The translations under genes were made by a program, and so were the position numbers. DNA of 64,000 nt from Lachnoclostridium sp. Marseille-P6806 (GTDB lineage Bacteria; Bacillota; Clostridia; Lachnospirales; Lachnospiraceae): positions 62,001-126,000 of the forward strand of contig NZ_LR130579.1 of NCBI RefSeq assembly GCF_900625025.1. The letters run 5' to 3'. The notes beneath the pieces were generated by a model that was given only the letters and a program-made list of their open reading frames with translations, was not told the origin of the DNA and did no database searches. Positions 44,997 to 53,827 of this stretch are shown piece after piece (the first letter of the stretch is position 1; each line of letters begins with the position of its first letter).

Positions 44997-46937
44997 TCAG
45001 ACTCCCGTTACCTTAAAGCCCTTGTAGTCGTCGCTGTTCGTGAGCAGGAAGACCACGACATCGGGATAACCGGCCTCACGGATGGCCGCCCGGTCAAAGG
45101 TCAGGAGCTTCTGTCCGCGCTTCACGGCATCTCCCTCCGCAACCAGCGTACGAAAGCCCTTTCCGCCCATCTTGACCGTATCGACGCCTACGTGGATCAG
45201 AAGCTCCTGATCGCCCGCCGCCGAAATGCCGATCGCATGTCCCGTCTCCGCGACGCTGCTGATGGTGCCGTCGCAGGGGGCATACACCGTCTCCTCCTCG
45301 GGCTCAATGCCGACGCCCTGTCCCAGAACGCCTCCGGCAAAGGTTTCATCCGGGATCTGCTCCGCGGGAATCACCCGTCCTCTCACCGGAGCATAGAGCG
45401 CTCCCGCCTCAGAAGTCATAACCTCGCGCAGCTCCATCGCGCCGAGGGCATCCTGCTCCGCAGCGTCCGCCGCAACTTCCGATACAGGGGCCGCCGCGGC
45501 ATCTCCCTCTGCGCCGGCGGCTGCCTCCTGCTTCGCTCCGGCATCCCCCTCTTTCCAGATAAACCACACGAGAAGAAACGCAAGGCCTCCGGAGATCAGG
45601 AGCAGTATCGTGTACTGGAGCGGCTTGTCGATTGTGAGGTACCCCGGAATGCCGGTGACGCCGTAGGCCGTCGCACCGATCCTTGAGACTGCGCCGAACA
45701 GCGCACCGACGGCGCCGGCGATCATCGCGCAGATGAACGGCTTGAAGAAGCGCATGTTCACGCCGAAGATGGCAGGCTCCGTGATGCCGAGAGCTGCGGA
45801 CATCGAGGACGGAACCGCGATGACGCGGGTTTTGTTGTTATGCGCCTTGATGCCGACCGCGAGGCATGCGCCGAACTGCGCAAAGTTCGCCGCCGAGGCA
45901 ATGGGCATCCATGTATTCAGTCCTACCGACGCCAGCATGCCGGCCTCGATCACATTATACATATGATGCAGTCCCATGACGACCGTCCACGGGTAGACCG
46001 CGCCCATCACCGCCGCGCCGATCGGATTCTTCACAAGAATCTCCGCGCCGAGGAGAACCCACGATTCCAGCTGCGCGAAAATCGGTCCGATGATCCACAG
46101 CGCCAGAAGCGCGGTGGTGAACACCGTCGTCAGCGGCGTGACAAAGAGATCGATCATCTCCGGCACATGCTTATGGAGCCACTTTTCAATACGGCACATC
46201 AGCCATACCGCGATAATGACCGGAATGACATGCCCCTGATAGCCCGCGCGGCGGATGGTGACAACATCGCCGATAAGATGCCACTTCGGAACCACGCCGT
46301 CCGTGACGCCGAAAAAGCTGTTGATCGTCTCGGTGCTGCCGACGCTCCAGCCGTTGATAAAGGCCGTGTGCACCATCAGAAGTCCGATGACCGCGCCGAG
46401 GAAAATATTCCCGCCGAACACCCGCGCCGCCGAAATCGCCACAATGACCGGCAGGAACGCAAACGCGGTATTCGATACCGTGTCGAGAAACGCATACCAG
46501 TCCGTCTGCGCGAAGCCCGGGACCGCCTTGCCCAGCGCCTCGACAATGCCCATCATCAGGCCGGAGGCCACAATCGCCGGAAGAATCGGGACGAACACGT
46601 CGCCCAGCGCCTTGAGCATCTGCTTCCATACCGGCTGTCTCTGCGCCGCAGCCGCCTTGACATCGTCCTTGGTCGCCGCCGTGAGGCCGTTGAACGAAAG
46701 AAACTCCTCATAAACCTTGTTCACCGTACCGGTGCCGATGATGATCTGGAGCTGTCCGTTGGACTCGAATACGCCCTTGACGCCCTCGACATCCTCGAGC
46801 TTCTTTCTGTCGACCTTGCTGTTGTCGGCAATGACCAGACGAAGCCTCGTTGCGCAGTGCGCCGCGCTGACGACATTTTTCCCGCCGCCGATCACCTCGC
46901 TGATCTCTCTGGCGCACTTGCTGTAATCCAGTGCCAT
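44997..46937 (-). CDS. PTS EIIBCA permease, glucoside (sucrose/trehalose/beta-glucoside) family
   Basis: A 646-residue sugar phosphotransferase permease. IIB domain with phosphorylated Cys28 in VSAAHCATRL (residues 1-90), membrane IIC domain (about 105-480, including GITEPAIFGVNMRF), an Ala/Glu linker, then a IIA domain (about 510-646) with the phospho-His in LLIHVGVDTVKMGGKGF. CAAGGAGGGAAG precedes the ATG. The sugar is phosphorylated on entry. The amylosucrase and LacI regulator of the same operon point to sucrose; trehalose or beta-glucosides cannot be excluded from the permease alone. Confidence 0.93.
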   Translation of the reverse strand: MALDYSKCAREISEVIGGGKNVVSAAHCATRLRLVIADNSKVDRKKLEDVEGVKGVFESNGQLQIIIGTGTVNKVYEEFLSFNGLTAATKDDVKAAAAQRQPVWKQMLKALGDVFVPILPAIVASGLMMGIVEALGKAVPGFAQTDWYAFLDTVSNTAFAFLPVIVAISAARVFGGNIFLGAVIGLLMVHTAFINGWSVGSTETINSFFGVTDGVVPKWHLIGDVVTIRRAGYQGHVIPVIIAVWLMCRIEKWLHKHVPEMIDLFVTPLTTVFTTALLALWIIGPIFAQLESWVLLGAEILVKNPIGAAVMGAVYPWTVVMGLHHMYNVIEAGMLASVGLNTWMPIASAANFAQFGACLAVGIKAHNNKTRVIAVPSSMSAALGITEPAIFGVNMRFFKPFICAMIAGAVGALFGAVSRIGATAYGVTGIPGYLTIDKPLQYTILLLISGGLAFLLVWFIWKEGDAGAKQEAAAGAEGDAAAAPVSEVAADAAEQDALGAMELREVMTSEAGALYAPVRGRVIPAEQIPDETFAGGVLGQGVGIEPEEETVYAPCDGTISSVAETGHAIGISAAGDQELLIHVGVDTVKMGGKGFRTLVAEGDAVKRGQKLLTFDRAAIREAGYPDVVVFLLTNSDDYKGFKVTGV

Positions 46938-47035
46938 AACTTCCCTCCTTGCCTGATAATTTAAGAAACCACTCTGTTCTCTACTTATCTATTGATCCGG
47001 CGAGGCCTTTCCGCCGGAAGAATATTCCGCTGTAT

Positions 47036-47872
47036 TCAGATCAGTCCGAGCTGCCCGAACGCCTGCGCGAGGCCGTCCTCCGTGACCGCCGGGCAGATGA
47101 TGTCGCTGATCTCTTTCAGCTCCGGACTCCCGTTCGCCATGCACACGCTCGTCCCCACCATCTGCATCATCGCCAGATCATTCATGCTGTCCCCGAAGCC
47201 GATCGCCGCGTCCGCGGAAACGCCGAGGGCCTCGCAGACCCGCCGGACGCCGGTGCCCTTATCGAAGCGGCGGTTGATGAGCTCGCCGTTCAGACAATTC
47301 GCATGCTGCGCCACATGCTGGAGACAGAACTCAAATTCTTCCTCTAAGAGCCGCCGCGGCTCGGTGAGCTGCTCCTCTAAGAGGCACATGATCACGATTT
47401 TATAGATCGGCCGGCCATCGTATTCCTCCATGGGAAGAATCCCGAAGTTTTCCGCCAGCGTTCTCCGCCAGCGCTCCAGCTCGCTGTTGCCCTCGGAAGC
47501 CGCCGCAAGGATATCACTGAGCCCGCTGTCCCCGTAAGTCGCATCCAGCGCCTCGATGGTCCGGAAGACGTGGTTTCTTTCGAGAACGTCCATCGCCAGC
47601 TGCTTCTGCTCCTCCGTCATCGGGCAGTCAAAGAGAACCTGCCCGCCGCAGCTCACATAGCCGCCGGCGCAGGCCACCATGCCGTCAAAGCCGTAGCGAA
47701 GAAGAGGGCGAAGAAGCGCAGGATTCCTCCCCGTGCAGAGAAACACGCGGTGCCCGTTTGCCTGTGCACGGCGGATCGCATCGACCGCGCTGTCCGGAGG
47801 AACATTGCTCCCCGCCGGCGTCAGCGTGCCGTCAATATCAACAAAAATCAGTCTTTGCTCCGATCCGCTCAT
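47036..47872 (-). CDS. Cof-type HAD-superfamily phosphatase
   Basis: A 278-residue HAD hydrolase. ATG 47872 overlaps the LacI stop (ATGA) and follows AAAGGGG. Motif I FVDIDGTL (nucleophile and general-acid Asp), motif II LCTGR, the C2 cap (residues about 85-190), motif III Lys in NRRFDKGTGV, and motif IV GFGDSMNDLAMM. Cof-type enzymes dephosphorylate sugar phosphates and similar small molecules. Encoded between the PTS permease and amylosucrase, it could convert sucrose-6-phosphate to sucrose; this is inference. Confidence 0.92.
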   Translation of the reverse strand: MSGSEQRLIFVDIDGTLTPAGSNVPPDSAVDAIRRAQANGHRVFLCTGRNPALLRPLLRYGFDGMVACAGGYVSCGGQVLFDCPMTEEQKQLAMDVLERNHVFRTIEALDATYGDSGLSDILAAASEGNSELERWRRTLAENFGILPMEEYDGRPIYKIVIMCLLEEQLTEPRRLLEEEFEFCLQHVAQHANCLNGELINRRFDKGTGVRRVCEALGVSADAAIGFGDSMNDLAMMQMVGTSVCMANGSPELKEISDIICPAVTEDGLAQAFGQLGLI

Positions 47873-48852
47873 AGAGAGCCCCTTTCCACTACGGTATAGC
47901 CCAGCTTTGTCTGCCGGACAGGAGACCTGTCTCCGTTTTCCAGAAGCTCCAGAATCATGCCCGCCGCCTCCGCGCCGCACTGCCCGTGATAGAGGTGCAC
48001 GCTCGTCAGCATCGGATCCACAATGGTGCCGGCCCAGCTGTCGCCGAAGCCCGCCACGGCGACATCCTCCGGTATTCTCCGTCCCAGCTCCTTAAGACGC
48101 ATCATGGCGCCCAGCGCAATCACATCCGTCGCGCAGATCACGCCGTCGATTTCCGGGTGCATCGTGATGAGGTGCATGATACCCGCCGCGCCGCTCTGTG
48201 GGTCAAACTCACCCGATACGCGCGGCATCATTGCAGGGTTAAGGCCCGCGTCCCGCATGGCCTCCTCGACGCCCCGCCGGCGCGCCTGTCCGACGGCCGC
48301 ATCCCGCTCGCTGACGCCGATGTAGCCGATTTTCCTGTGCCCGCGGGCTATCATCCGGCGCGTGAGCTCACGCGCGGCCCCGATGTCGTCATGATAGACG
48401 CAGTGCGTGTCCGAAAACCGCTGCCCCGTGATCACCAGCGGCACCCGACAGCGCCGAAAGGCCTCGACATGCGCCGGCGTGAACGTCGTCCCCATGAGAA
48501 TGATCCCCGCCACATGATTCGCCTGCATGGACGCAAGATATTCCAGCTCCGTCTGCTCGTTTCCGTCGCAGCTCCCCAGCACCATCATGTACCTCGTGCT
48601 CCGGAGCTTTTCGGCAATGCCGGCCGTGACCTGCCCGACCGCGGTCGAATTGATCCGCGGCACGATCACGCCGATCTGATTCACCCGGCCGGTCCGGAGC
48701 ATCTGTCCCGCCGCGCTCGGATGATAGCCCGTCTCCTCGATCGCCCGGCGGATCCGCTCCCGCTTTTCATCGCTCAGCGAACCGCCGTTAAGATAGCGGC
48801 TGACTGCCGCGGAGGAGACGCCTGCAAGCTCTGCCACCTGCTTTATCGTCAT
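47869..48852 (-). CDS. LacI-family transcriptional regulator
   Basis: A 327-residue repressor: N-terminal LacI helix-turn-helix (MTIKQVAELAGVSSAAVSRYLNGG) with hinge region, then a periplasmic-binding-like effector domain. Translationally coupled at both ends (ATGA overlaps with amylosucrase and with the phosphatase). It probably represses its own operon by binding one or both cre/LacI-like operators at 50829 and 50968. Confidence 0.94.
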   Translation of the reverse strand: MTIKQVAELAGVSSAAVSRYLNGGSLSDEKRERIRRAIEETGYHPSAAGQMLRTGRVNQIGVIVPRINSTAVGQVTAGIAEKLRSTRYMMVLGSCDGNEQTELEYLASMQANHVAGIILMGTTFTPAHVEAFRRCRVPLVITGQRFSDTHCVYHDDIGAARELTRRMIARGHRKIGYIGVSERDAAVGQARRRGVEEAMRDAGLNPAMMPRVSGEFDPQSGAAGIMHLITMHPEIDGVICATDVIALGAMMRLKELGRRIPEDVAVAGFGDSWAGTIVDPMLTSVHLYHGQCGAEAAGMILELLENGDRSPVRQTKLGYTVVERGSL

Positions 48853-50795
48853 GTCTGCTTCCCCGCTCTGCGCCGCGTCGGTTTTTTCGCCTCCTCCGGC
48901 TTATCTCCGGCCTCCGCTGCCGGCGCTATCCCGGCCGGCTTCCCGCGGAAATCCGTGAGGAGCCATACAAAGCCGTTCGCCGGAATTCCCACCGCTCTCG
49001 CCGCTCTCGCCTCGCCGGTCATAAGATCCACATAGTCCTCATGCTCGTCGATCCACGCCGTCTCGTCATAGTTATTGAAATTGAACAGGGCGATCAGCTT
49101 CTCCCCCTGATAGTAGCGTCCGATGCCGAGCACGTGATCGTTCCACGTCTCCACCAGCCAGATGTCCGCGCTCCCGTGGAAAACCGGGTGCTTCTCCCGG
49201 AGACTTTCCATCTGACGGATCGCCGAAAAGATGCGCCCCTGCCGCGTCTTGGGATTCCTGCGCTTCTCCGCCTCCTCCCACGGGAGGTTCCCGCGGTGGA
49301 TATAGCGGCTGTCGTCCCGCTTCAGGGGATCCTCATGGTAGCCGTAATCGTTCAGGAACCCGATCTCGTCGCCGCTGTACAGCACCGGGATGCCGCTCTG
49401 CGTGAACAGGAATGCATGGAGCATGACATCGAGGCGGATCGCCGCGTCCAGCTTCTGCGCGTTCTGCTCGAATTCCGCCGCCTCAATCCCGCACAGAGAG
49501 GCCGTCGTTCCGCACAGTCTCGCATCGCCGAGACGCGGGTCGTCATTATAGAGCTCGCCCCTTGCGTCTCCGCCATAGACAAAGCCGCGGAAATAATCGT
49601 TCAGGAAACGCTTGTGCGCGACCTCCTCCATGCCGAACTGCTTCAGGAAATCATAATCAAGCCCCCAGCCGATATCGTCGTGACAGCGCAGGTAATTGAG
49701 GAACGTATACTCGCGGGGAAGCGCAAACACCGTTCCGAGCTGGTGCTTCAGCAGACGGACATCGTGGGTCGCGACCGTGTGCCATGTGCTCGCCATGGTC
49801 GTGACATTGTAGAGCATGTTGCACTCCGGCTTATCCACCGTCCCGAAATAGGGAACGACCTTGGAGGGCTCCATCACCACCTCGCCGAGCAGCAGCGTCC
49901 CCGGACAGACGATCTCACAGGCCATGCGCATGATGCGCACGAGCGTGTGCACCTGCGGGAGGTTCCGGCAGGTGGTTCCGAGCGATTTCCAGATATACGG
50001 CGTCGCGTCAAGGCGGACGACGTCCACGCCCCGGTTGCACAGATAGAGCATGTTTTCCGTCATATCGTTGAACACGGTCGGATTGCCGTAGTTCAGATCC
50101 CACTGATAGGGGTAAAAGGTGGTCATGACCACCTTGCCCGCCTCCTCGCACCACGTGAAATTTCCGGGCGCCGTCTGCGGAAACACCTGCGGCACCGTCT
50201 GTTCAAACTGATTCGGAATATCCCAGTTGTCGAAGAAAAAATAGCGGCTCTGATATTCCCGCTCTCCGGCGCGGGCCCGCCGCGCCCACTCATGATCCTC
50301 GCTCGTGTGATTCATGACGAAGTCGAGGCATACACTCATTCCCCGGGCATGGCAGTCGTCCGCCAGAGCCTCCAGATCCTCCATGCTGCCGAGCGAGGGT
50401 TCCACGGCGCGGTAATCCGAGACGGCATAGCCGCCGTCGCTCCGTCCCGCCGGGCTTTGCAGGAGCGGCATCAGATGAATGTAGTTCACGCCGCACTCCC
50501 CGACATAATCGAGATGGCTCCGGATCCCCTCCAGCGTGCCGGCAAAGCACTGCGTGTACATCAGCATCCCGGTAAGGCTTCCGTCCTTATACCAGTCGGG
50601 CACCACCTCGCGGGCCTCGTCCAGCTCGCGCAGACTCCTGCGCCGCTCCGTGTAGCAGCGGTGAAGCATCTCGCAGAAATAATCAAATGCCTGCTCATCC
50701 CCGTGGTACAGCTCGCCGTAAAGCCACTGCAGCTCACTGCGGAAGCGGTCGAAGCGCTCCCGGTAAATCGGTTCCCATTTCGACTCGTCGATCAT
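48849..50795 (-). CDS. Amylosucrase-type GH13 enzyme
   Basis: A 648-residue GH13 subfamily 4-like enzyme, similar in length to amylosucrase (~636), without signal peptide. GH13 catalytic motifs are intact: VDVVRLDATPYIW (nucleophile Asp), LLGEVVMEP (acid/base Glu), YLRCHDDIGWGL (transition-state Asp), with LDFVMNHTSEDHEW and an N-terminal helical domain as in amylosucrase. Expected reaction: sucrose to alpha-glucan plus fructose, or sucrose hydrolysis. GGAGAGGAC precedes the ATG. It heads the operon that continues through lacI, the HAD phosphatase, EIIBCA, ptsH and ptsI. Confidence 0.88.
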   Translation of the reverse strand: MIDESKWEPIYRERFDRFRSELQWLYGELYHGDEQAFDYFCEMLHRCYTERRRSLRELDEAREVVPDWYKDGSLTGMLMYTQCFAGTLEGIRSHLDYVGECGVNYIHLMPLLQSPAGRSDGGYAVSDYRAVEPSLGSMEDLEALADDCHARGMSVCLDFVMNHTSEDHEWARRARAGEREYQSRYFFFDNWDIPNQFEQTVPQVFPQTAPGNFTWCEEAGKVVMTTFYPYQWDLNYGNPTVFNDMTENMLYLCNRGVDVVRLDATPYIWKSLGTTCRNLPQVHTLVRIMRMACEIVCPGTLLLGEVVMEPSKVVPYFGTVDKPECNMLYNVTTMASTWHTVATHDVRLLKHQLGTVFALPREYTFLNYLRCHDDIGWGLDYDFLKQFGMEEVAHKRFLNDYFRGFVYGGDARGELYNDDPRLGDARLCGTTASLCGIEAAEFEQNAQKLDAAIRLDVMLHAFLFTQSGIPVLYSGDEIGFLNDYGYHEDPLKRDDSRYIHRGNLPWEEAEKRRNPKTRQGRIFSAIRQMESLREKHPVFHGSADIWLVETWNDHVLGIGRYYQGEKLIALFNFNNYDETAWIDEHEDYVDLMTGEARAARAVGIPANGFVWLLTDFRGKPAGIAPAAEAGDKPEEAKKPTRRRAGKQT

Positions 50796-50828
50796 GTCCT
50801 CTCCTGTTCATCCTGCTGCCTGTATTTG

Positions 50829-50842
50829 TGTAATCGTTTTCA
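50829..50842 (-). promoter_or_regulatory. cre/LacI-type operator, perfect consensus
   Basis: On the minus strand it reads TGAAAACGATTACA, which fits the catabolite-responsive-element consensus TGWAANCGNTNWCA at every position. It lies just downstream of the predicted -10 box and upstream of the amylosucrase start, where CcpA or the local LacI protein would block transcription. Confidence 0.8.
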
Positions 50843-50850
50843 CTGCTTCC

Positions 50851-50879
50851 ATTTTAATATTTGCTCTGTTTTGGTTCAA
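50851..50879 (-). promoter_or_regulatory. Promoter of the amylosucrase-PTS operon
   Basis: On the minus strand TTGAAC (50879-50874) and TAAAAT (50856-50851) are separated by 17 nt. The cre-like operator begins 8 nt beyond the -10 box. Confidence 0.7.
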
Positions 50880-50967
50880 CTGTATAATTGATCGAATTTT
50901 CATCGGAGTTTTTGTGCACTTTTCATATTTTCAGGCGGTTTCAAAAACGACATTCTTCATCTTCATT

Positions 50968-50981
50968 TGTAATCGATTTCG
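50968..50981 (-). promoter_or_regulatory. Second cre/LacI-like operator
   Basis: On the minus strand it reads CGAAATCGATTACA, one mismatch from the cre consensus and sharing CGATTACA with the first site. It lies about 90 nt upstream of the promoter, so DNA looping between two operators is possible. Confidence 0.6.
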
Positions 50982-50984
50982 CTT

Positions 50985-51893
50985 TTATTGCTCTCGTTTG
51001 TCTGCCATCGCTTTCACCGAGGTCGCATATTCGGACGGCGATTTCCCGCAGACAGCGCGGAACTGCCGCGAAAAGTAGGCGAGGGAGCTGTACCCGAGAG
51101 CCTCGGCGATCTGCTGGAACTGCAGGTCCGATTCCCGGATCATGCGGCGCGCCGCGCGGATCTTCATCTGCACGAACGCATCCATCACGCCGCATCCCGC
51201 TTTTTCCCGGTACAGCTTATAGAGCTGCGAGCGCGAGATCATATTGTCATGGCAGATCTGGCGGATCGTGAGCGTCTGCCCCAGACGGCCGAGGAGATAC
51301 TCCTGAATGCAGACATACTGCCGCTCCCGGTCGTTGGCCTGCATCGTCGTCTGCACGGCGTCCGGAGCCGGCACGCCTGCCGGAGCGTGATACCTCCTGT
51401 AAATATGAATCAGAAATTCCTCAAGATAAAGGCGGAGCAGCTGCAGCGCCCCCGGAGGAACGGAAGAAGAAAGGGACATATTCTCCAGATAGGGATCGTC
51501 CAGCGGAGAGGAAAAGCAGCCCGCCGCCTCGCGGATCAGCGACGCCAGAAGCAGCTTTTCCTCCGCGTCGATCGTGAGGATTTTCCCCGCAAAATATTTC
51601 ATCGCGGCGCTCCGGCAGGCAAAGGACGCCACGATCAGATTCGGGGCGCTCCGGCCGGTCGCGTGCACATCATGAAACTCCATCGGCTGATGAAAGGCGA
51701 TCTGCCCCCGCTCCAGAACATGCGCCGCCTCTCCCTGCGTAATCCGCACGGACCCGGAATCCGCATAAATAAATTCCCAGAAATCATGCCTCTCCCCGTC
51801 AAAGGAAAAATTCCTTGCATATTCAAAATAGTGCACGCTGTAAAGCCGCCCGACCCCGAAGAGCGTCGGGAGCCTTGTTCCGATATAACTCAC
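50985..51893 (-). CDS. AraC-family transcriptional regulator
   Basis: A 302-residue regulator starting at GTG 51893 with GGAAAGGAGG just before it. Cupin-like N-terminal sensor (FWEFIYADSGSVRITQGEAAHVLERGQIAFHQPMEFHDV). The C-terminal AraC domain is at about residues 200-295 (LTIRQICHDNMISRSQLYKLY; QFQQIAEALGYSSLAYFSRQF). It is divergent from the DUF4091/kinase pair and probably controls it. A CAATGG..CCATTG inverted repeat in the intergenic region (52006-52024) is a candidate binding site. Confidence 0.92.
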   Translation of the reverse strand: MSYIGTRLPTLFGVGRLYSVHYFEYARNFSFDGERHDFWEFIYADSGSVRITQGEAAHVLERGQIAFHQPMEFHDVHATGRSAPNLIVASFACRSAAMKYFAGKILTIDAEEKLLLASLIREAAGCFSSPLDDPYLENMSLSSSVPPGALQLLRLYLEEFLIHIYRRYHAPAGVPAPDAVQTTMQANDRERQYVCIQEYLLGRLGQTLTIRQICHDNMISRSQLYKLYREKAGCGVMDAFVQMKIRAARRMIRESDLQFQQIAEALGYSSLAYFSRQFRAVCGKSPSEYATSVKAMADKREQ

Positions 51894-52005
51894 CTGCGCC
51901 TCCTTTCCTGACTTTTACTTTATTATGAGGCATATTTCTCAATAAAGATACAATTCTGCAAGGAATCAAAACAATCGTGCAAGTACGTTCCGCGCAGATT
52001 CATTA

Positions 52006-52024
52006 CAATGGTTTTAAGCCATTG
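52006..52024. promoter_or_regulatory. Inverted repeat upstream of the DUF4091 gene
   Basis: CAATGG (52006-52011) and CCATTG (52019-52024) flank a 7-nt spacer, 40 nt before the DUF4091 start codon in the region divergent with the AraC gene. It may be an operator or a leader hairpin. Confidence 0.35.
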
Positions 52025-52063
52025 AGACAATTTTCATTTCACCGACAAGAACAGGAGAACGCT

Positions 52064-53722
52064 ATGTATCACTTAATTCCCGTATCATGTATGGAAAAGG
52101 TTTTAACTGACCGCAGGCCCTCCGGCGAGGGCTTCTCCGGCCATATGACGGCCCTCCGGGGGGAGACGATCTCCTTTCAGATCGCGTACTTCCACGACGG
52201 AATGACCCTGCTTCGCGGCGCGGCAGAGGCCTCCGCGGGCGTCCGCGTCCGCTATGTGGATTCGGTGCCCTGCGCTTATCCCTGCCACACGGGCGGAAGA
52301 ACCGACAGCGATTATCTCTCGGAAAAACCCGGTCTTTATCCCGATATTCTGCGGGATGTCCCGGCCTGCGGCTTCCCGATGCTCTCCTGCTCATGGGGGG
52401 CTCTCTGGGTTGATATCGCCGTGCCCGCGGACGCCGAGCCCGGACTGCACTCGGCCCGCGTTGATGTCCGCCGTCTGCCCGATCTGCGCCAAAGCGGGGA
52501 TGCCGGCGAACCGCTCGGAAGCATAGAGCTGCAGTACGAGGTGCTCCGGCACGTCCTCCCCGCCCTCCCCATTCCTCACACCGAGTGGTTCCACTGCGAC
52601 TGCCTTGCCAATTACTACGGCGTCGAGGTTTTCTCCGAGGAGCACTGGCGAATCCTTGAGAACTTTCTCAAATCGGCGGCGGATCATCACTGCAATATGA
52701 TACTCACGCCGATTTTCACGCCCCCGCTCGACACGGCGTTCGGCGGCGAGCGCCGCACGGTTCAGCTCGTGGATGTCGCCGTGACCGGCTCCGACAGCTA
52801 TCACTTCGGCTTCGACAGGCTCCGGCGCTGGATCGCGCTTTGCCGCGGCCTCGGCTTCCGCTACTTTGAGATTTCTCATCTTTTCAGCCAGTGGGGCGCG
52901 GTCGCGGCTCCCAAAATCATGGGCGAAAAGGACGGCGCACTCTGCCAGCTCTTCGGCTGGGACACCGATGCCGCCGGGCCGGAATACCGCAGCTTCCTGC
53001 ATCAGCTTCTCCCGGCGCTCCGGGCGGAGCTCAGCTCCCTCGGCGTGCTGGAGGACTGCTGGTTCCATATCTCCGACGAGCCTTCGATGGAGCAGCTCGA
53101 GTCCTACCGCCTCGCCTACGAGGGCGTGAGCCGCGAGCTCGCGGGCTGCCACATCATGGACGCACTCTCGGATTACAGCTTCTACGAAAAGGGGCTCGTG
53201 GAAACGCCGATCTGTGCCACCAACCATATCGCCCCTTTCCTTGCGAAGCGCCCGCCGAGGCTTTTCGCCTATTACTGCACCGCGCAGTGGGAGAAGGTAT
53301 CCAACCGCTTCATCGCGCAGCCCGGATACCGCACGCGGGTACTCGGCATGCAGCTCTTTAAGGAGAACATCGACGGCTTCCTGCAGTGGGCCTACAATTT
53401 CTACAATTCCGAATACTCGTTCTACCCGATCGACCCCTTTTCCTGCACGGACGCGGGCGGCGCATTCCCCTCCGGCGATCCCTTTCTGGTCTATCCGGGG
53501 CCGGACAGAAAGCCGATCGATTCCCTGCGCCTCATGCTGATCGACGCGGCGTTCTCGGACTACTGCGCGCTGCACCTCCTCGCCGAAAAAATCGGCCGGA
53601 AACAGGCTGTCGCCGTTCTGGATCCCGGAAACGAGCTGGCAATCGACCGCTATCCCATGAGCGCCGGTGGAATCCAGACCCTCCGGAACCGCGTCAATGA
53701 AAAGCTGAGGGAGCTGCAGTAA
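52064..53722 (+). CDS. DUF4091 (GH123-like) protein
   Basis: A 552-residue cytosolic protein. ATG 52064 follows AGGAG. An N-terminal beta-rich region (about 1-170) precedes a TIM-barrel-like region carrying RYFEISHLFSQWG and the motif WFHISDEPSMEQLESY with an Asp-Glu pair at the expected catalytic position. This matches the DUF4091 family, whose barrel resembles the GH123 beta-N-acetylgalactosaminidase domain. Directly followed by a NahK-like hexosamine kinase, so it may release N-acetylhexosamines inside the cell. No signal peptide. Enzyme activity is inferred. Confidence 0.8.
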   Translation: MYHLIPVSCMEKVLTDRRPSGEGFSGHMTALRGETISFQIAYFHDGMTLLRGAAEASAGVRVRYVDSVPCAYPCHTGGRTDSDYLSEKPGLYPDILRDVPACGFPMLSCSWGALWVDIAVPADAEPGLHSARVDVRRLPDLRQSGDAGEPLGSIELQYEVLRHVLPALPIPHTEWFHCDCLANYYGVEVFSEEHWRILENFLKSAADHHCNMILTPIFTPPLDTAFGGERRTVQLVDVAVTGSDSYHFGFDRLRRWIALCRGLGFRYFEISHLFSQWGAVAAPKIMGEKDGALCQLFGWDTDAAGPEYRSFLHQLLPALRAELSSLGVLEDCWFHISDEPSMEQLESYRLAYEGVSRELAGCHIMDALSDYSFYEKGLVETPICATNHIAPFLAKRPPRLFAYYCTAQWEKVSNRFIAQPGYRTRVLGMQLFKENIDGFLQWAYNFYNSEYSFYPIDPFSCTDAGGAFPSGDPFLVYPGPDRKPIDSLRLMLIDAAFSDYCALHLLAEKIGRKQAVAVLDPGNELAIDRYPMSAGGIQTLRNRVNEKLRELQ

Positions 53723-53776
53723 TTTATTCCCATGGCAGTCGTCCCTTGGGACGTACAAATCAGAAACAAGCTGGTC

Positions 53777-53802
53777 ATACCCCGCAGCTTGCTGCGGGGT
53801 AT
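53777..53802. repeat. Perfect palindromic repeat between DUF4091 and kinase genes
   Basis: Two exact 12-bp arms (ATACCCCGCAGC 53777-53788, GCTGCGGGGTAT 53791-53802) with a 2-nt loop lie in the 105-nt gap between the two genes. A U-run is lacking, so it is not a standard terminator. A diverged copy of the core occurs at 27542-27561. Confidence 0.8.
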
Positions 53803-53827
53803 TTGACTTAAGAAACGGAGATTTTTC

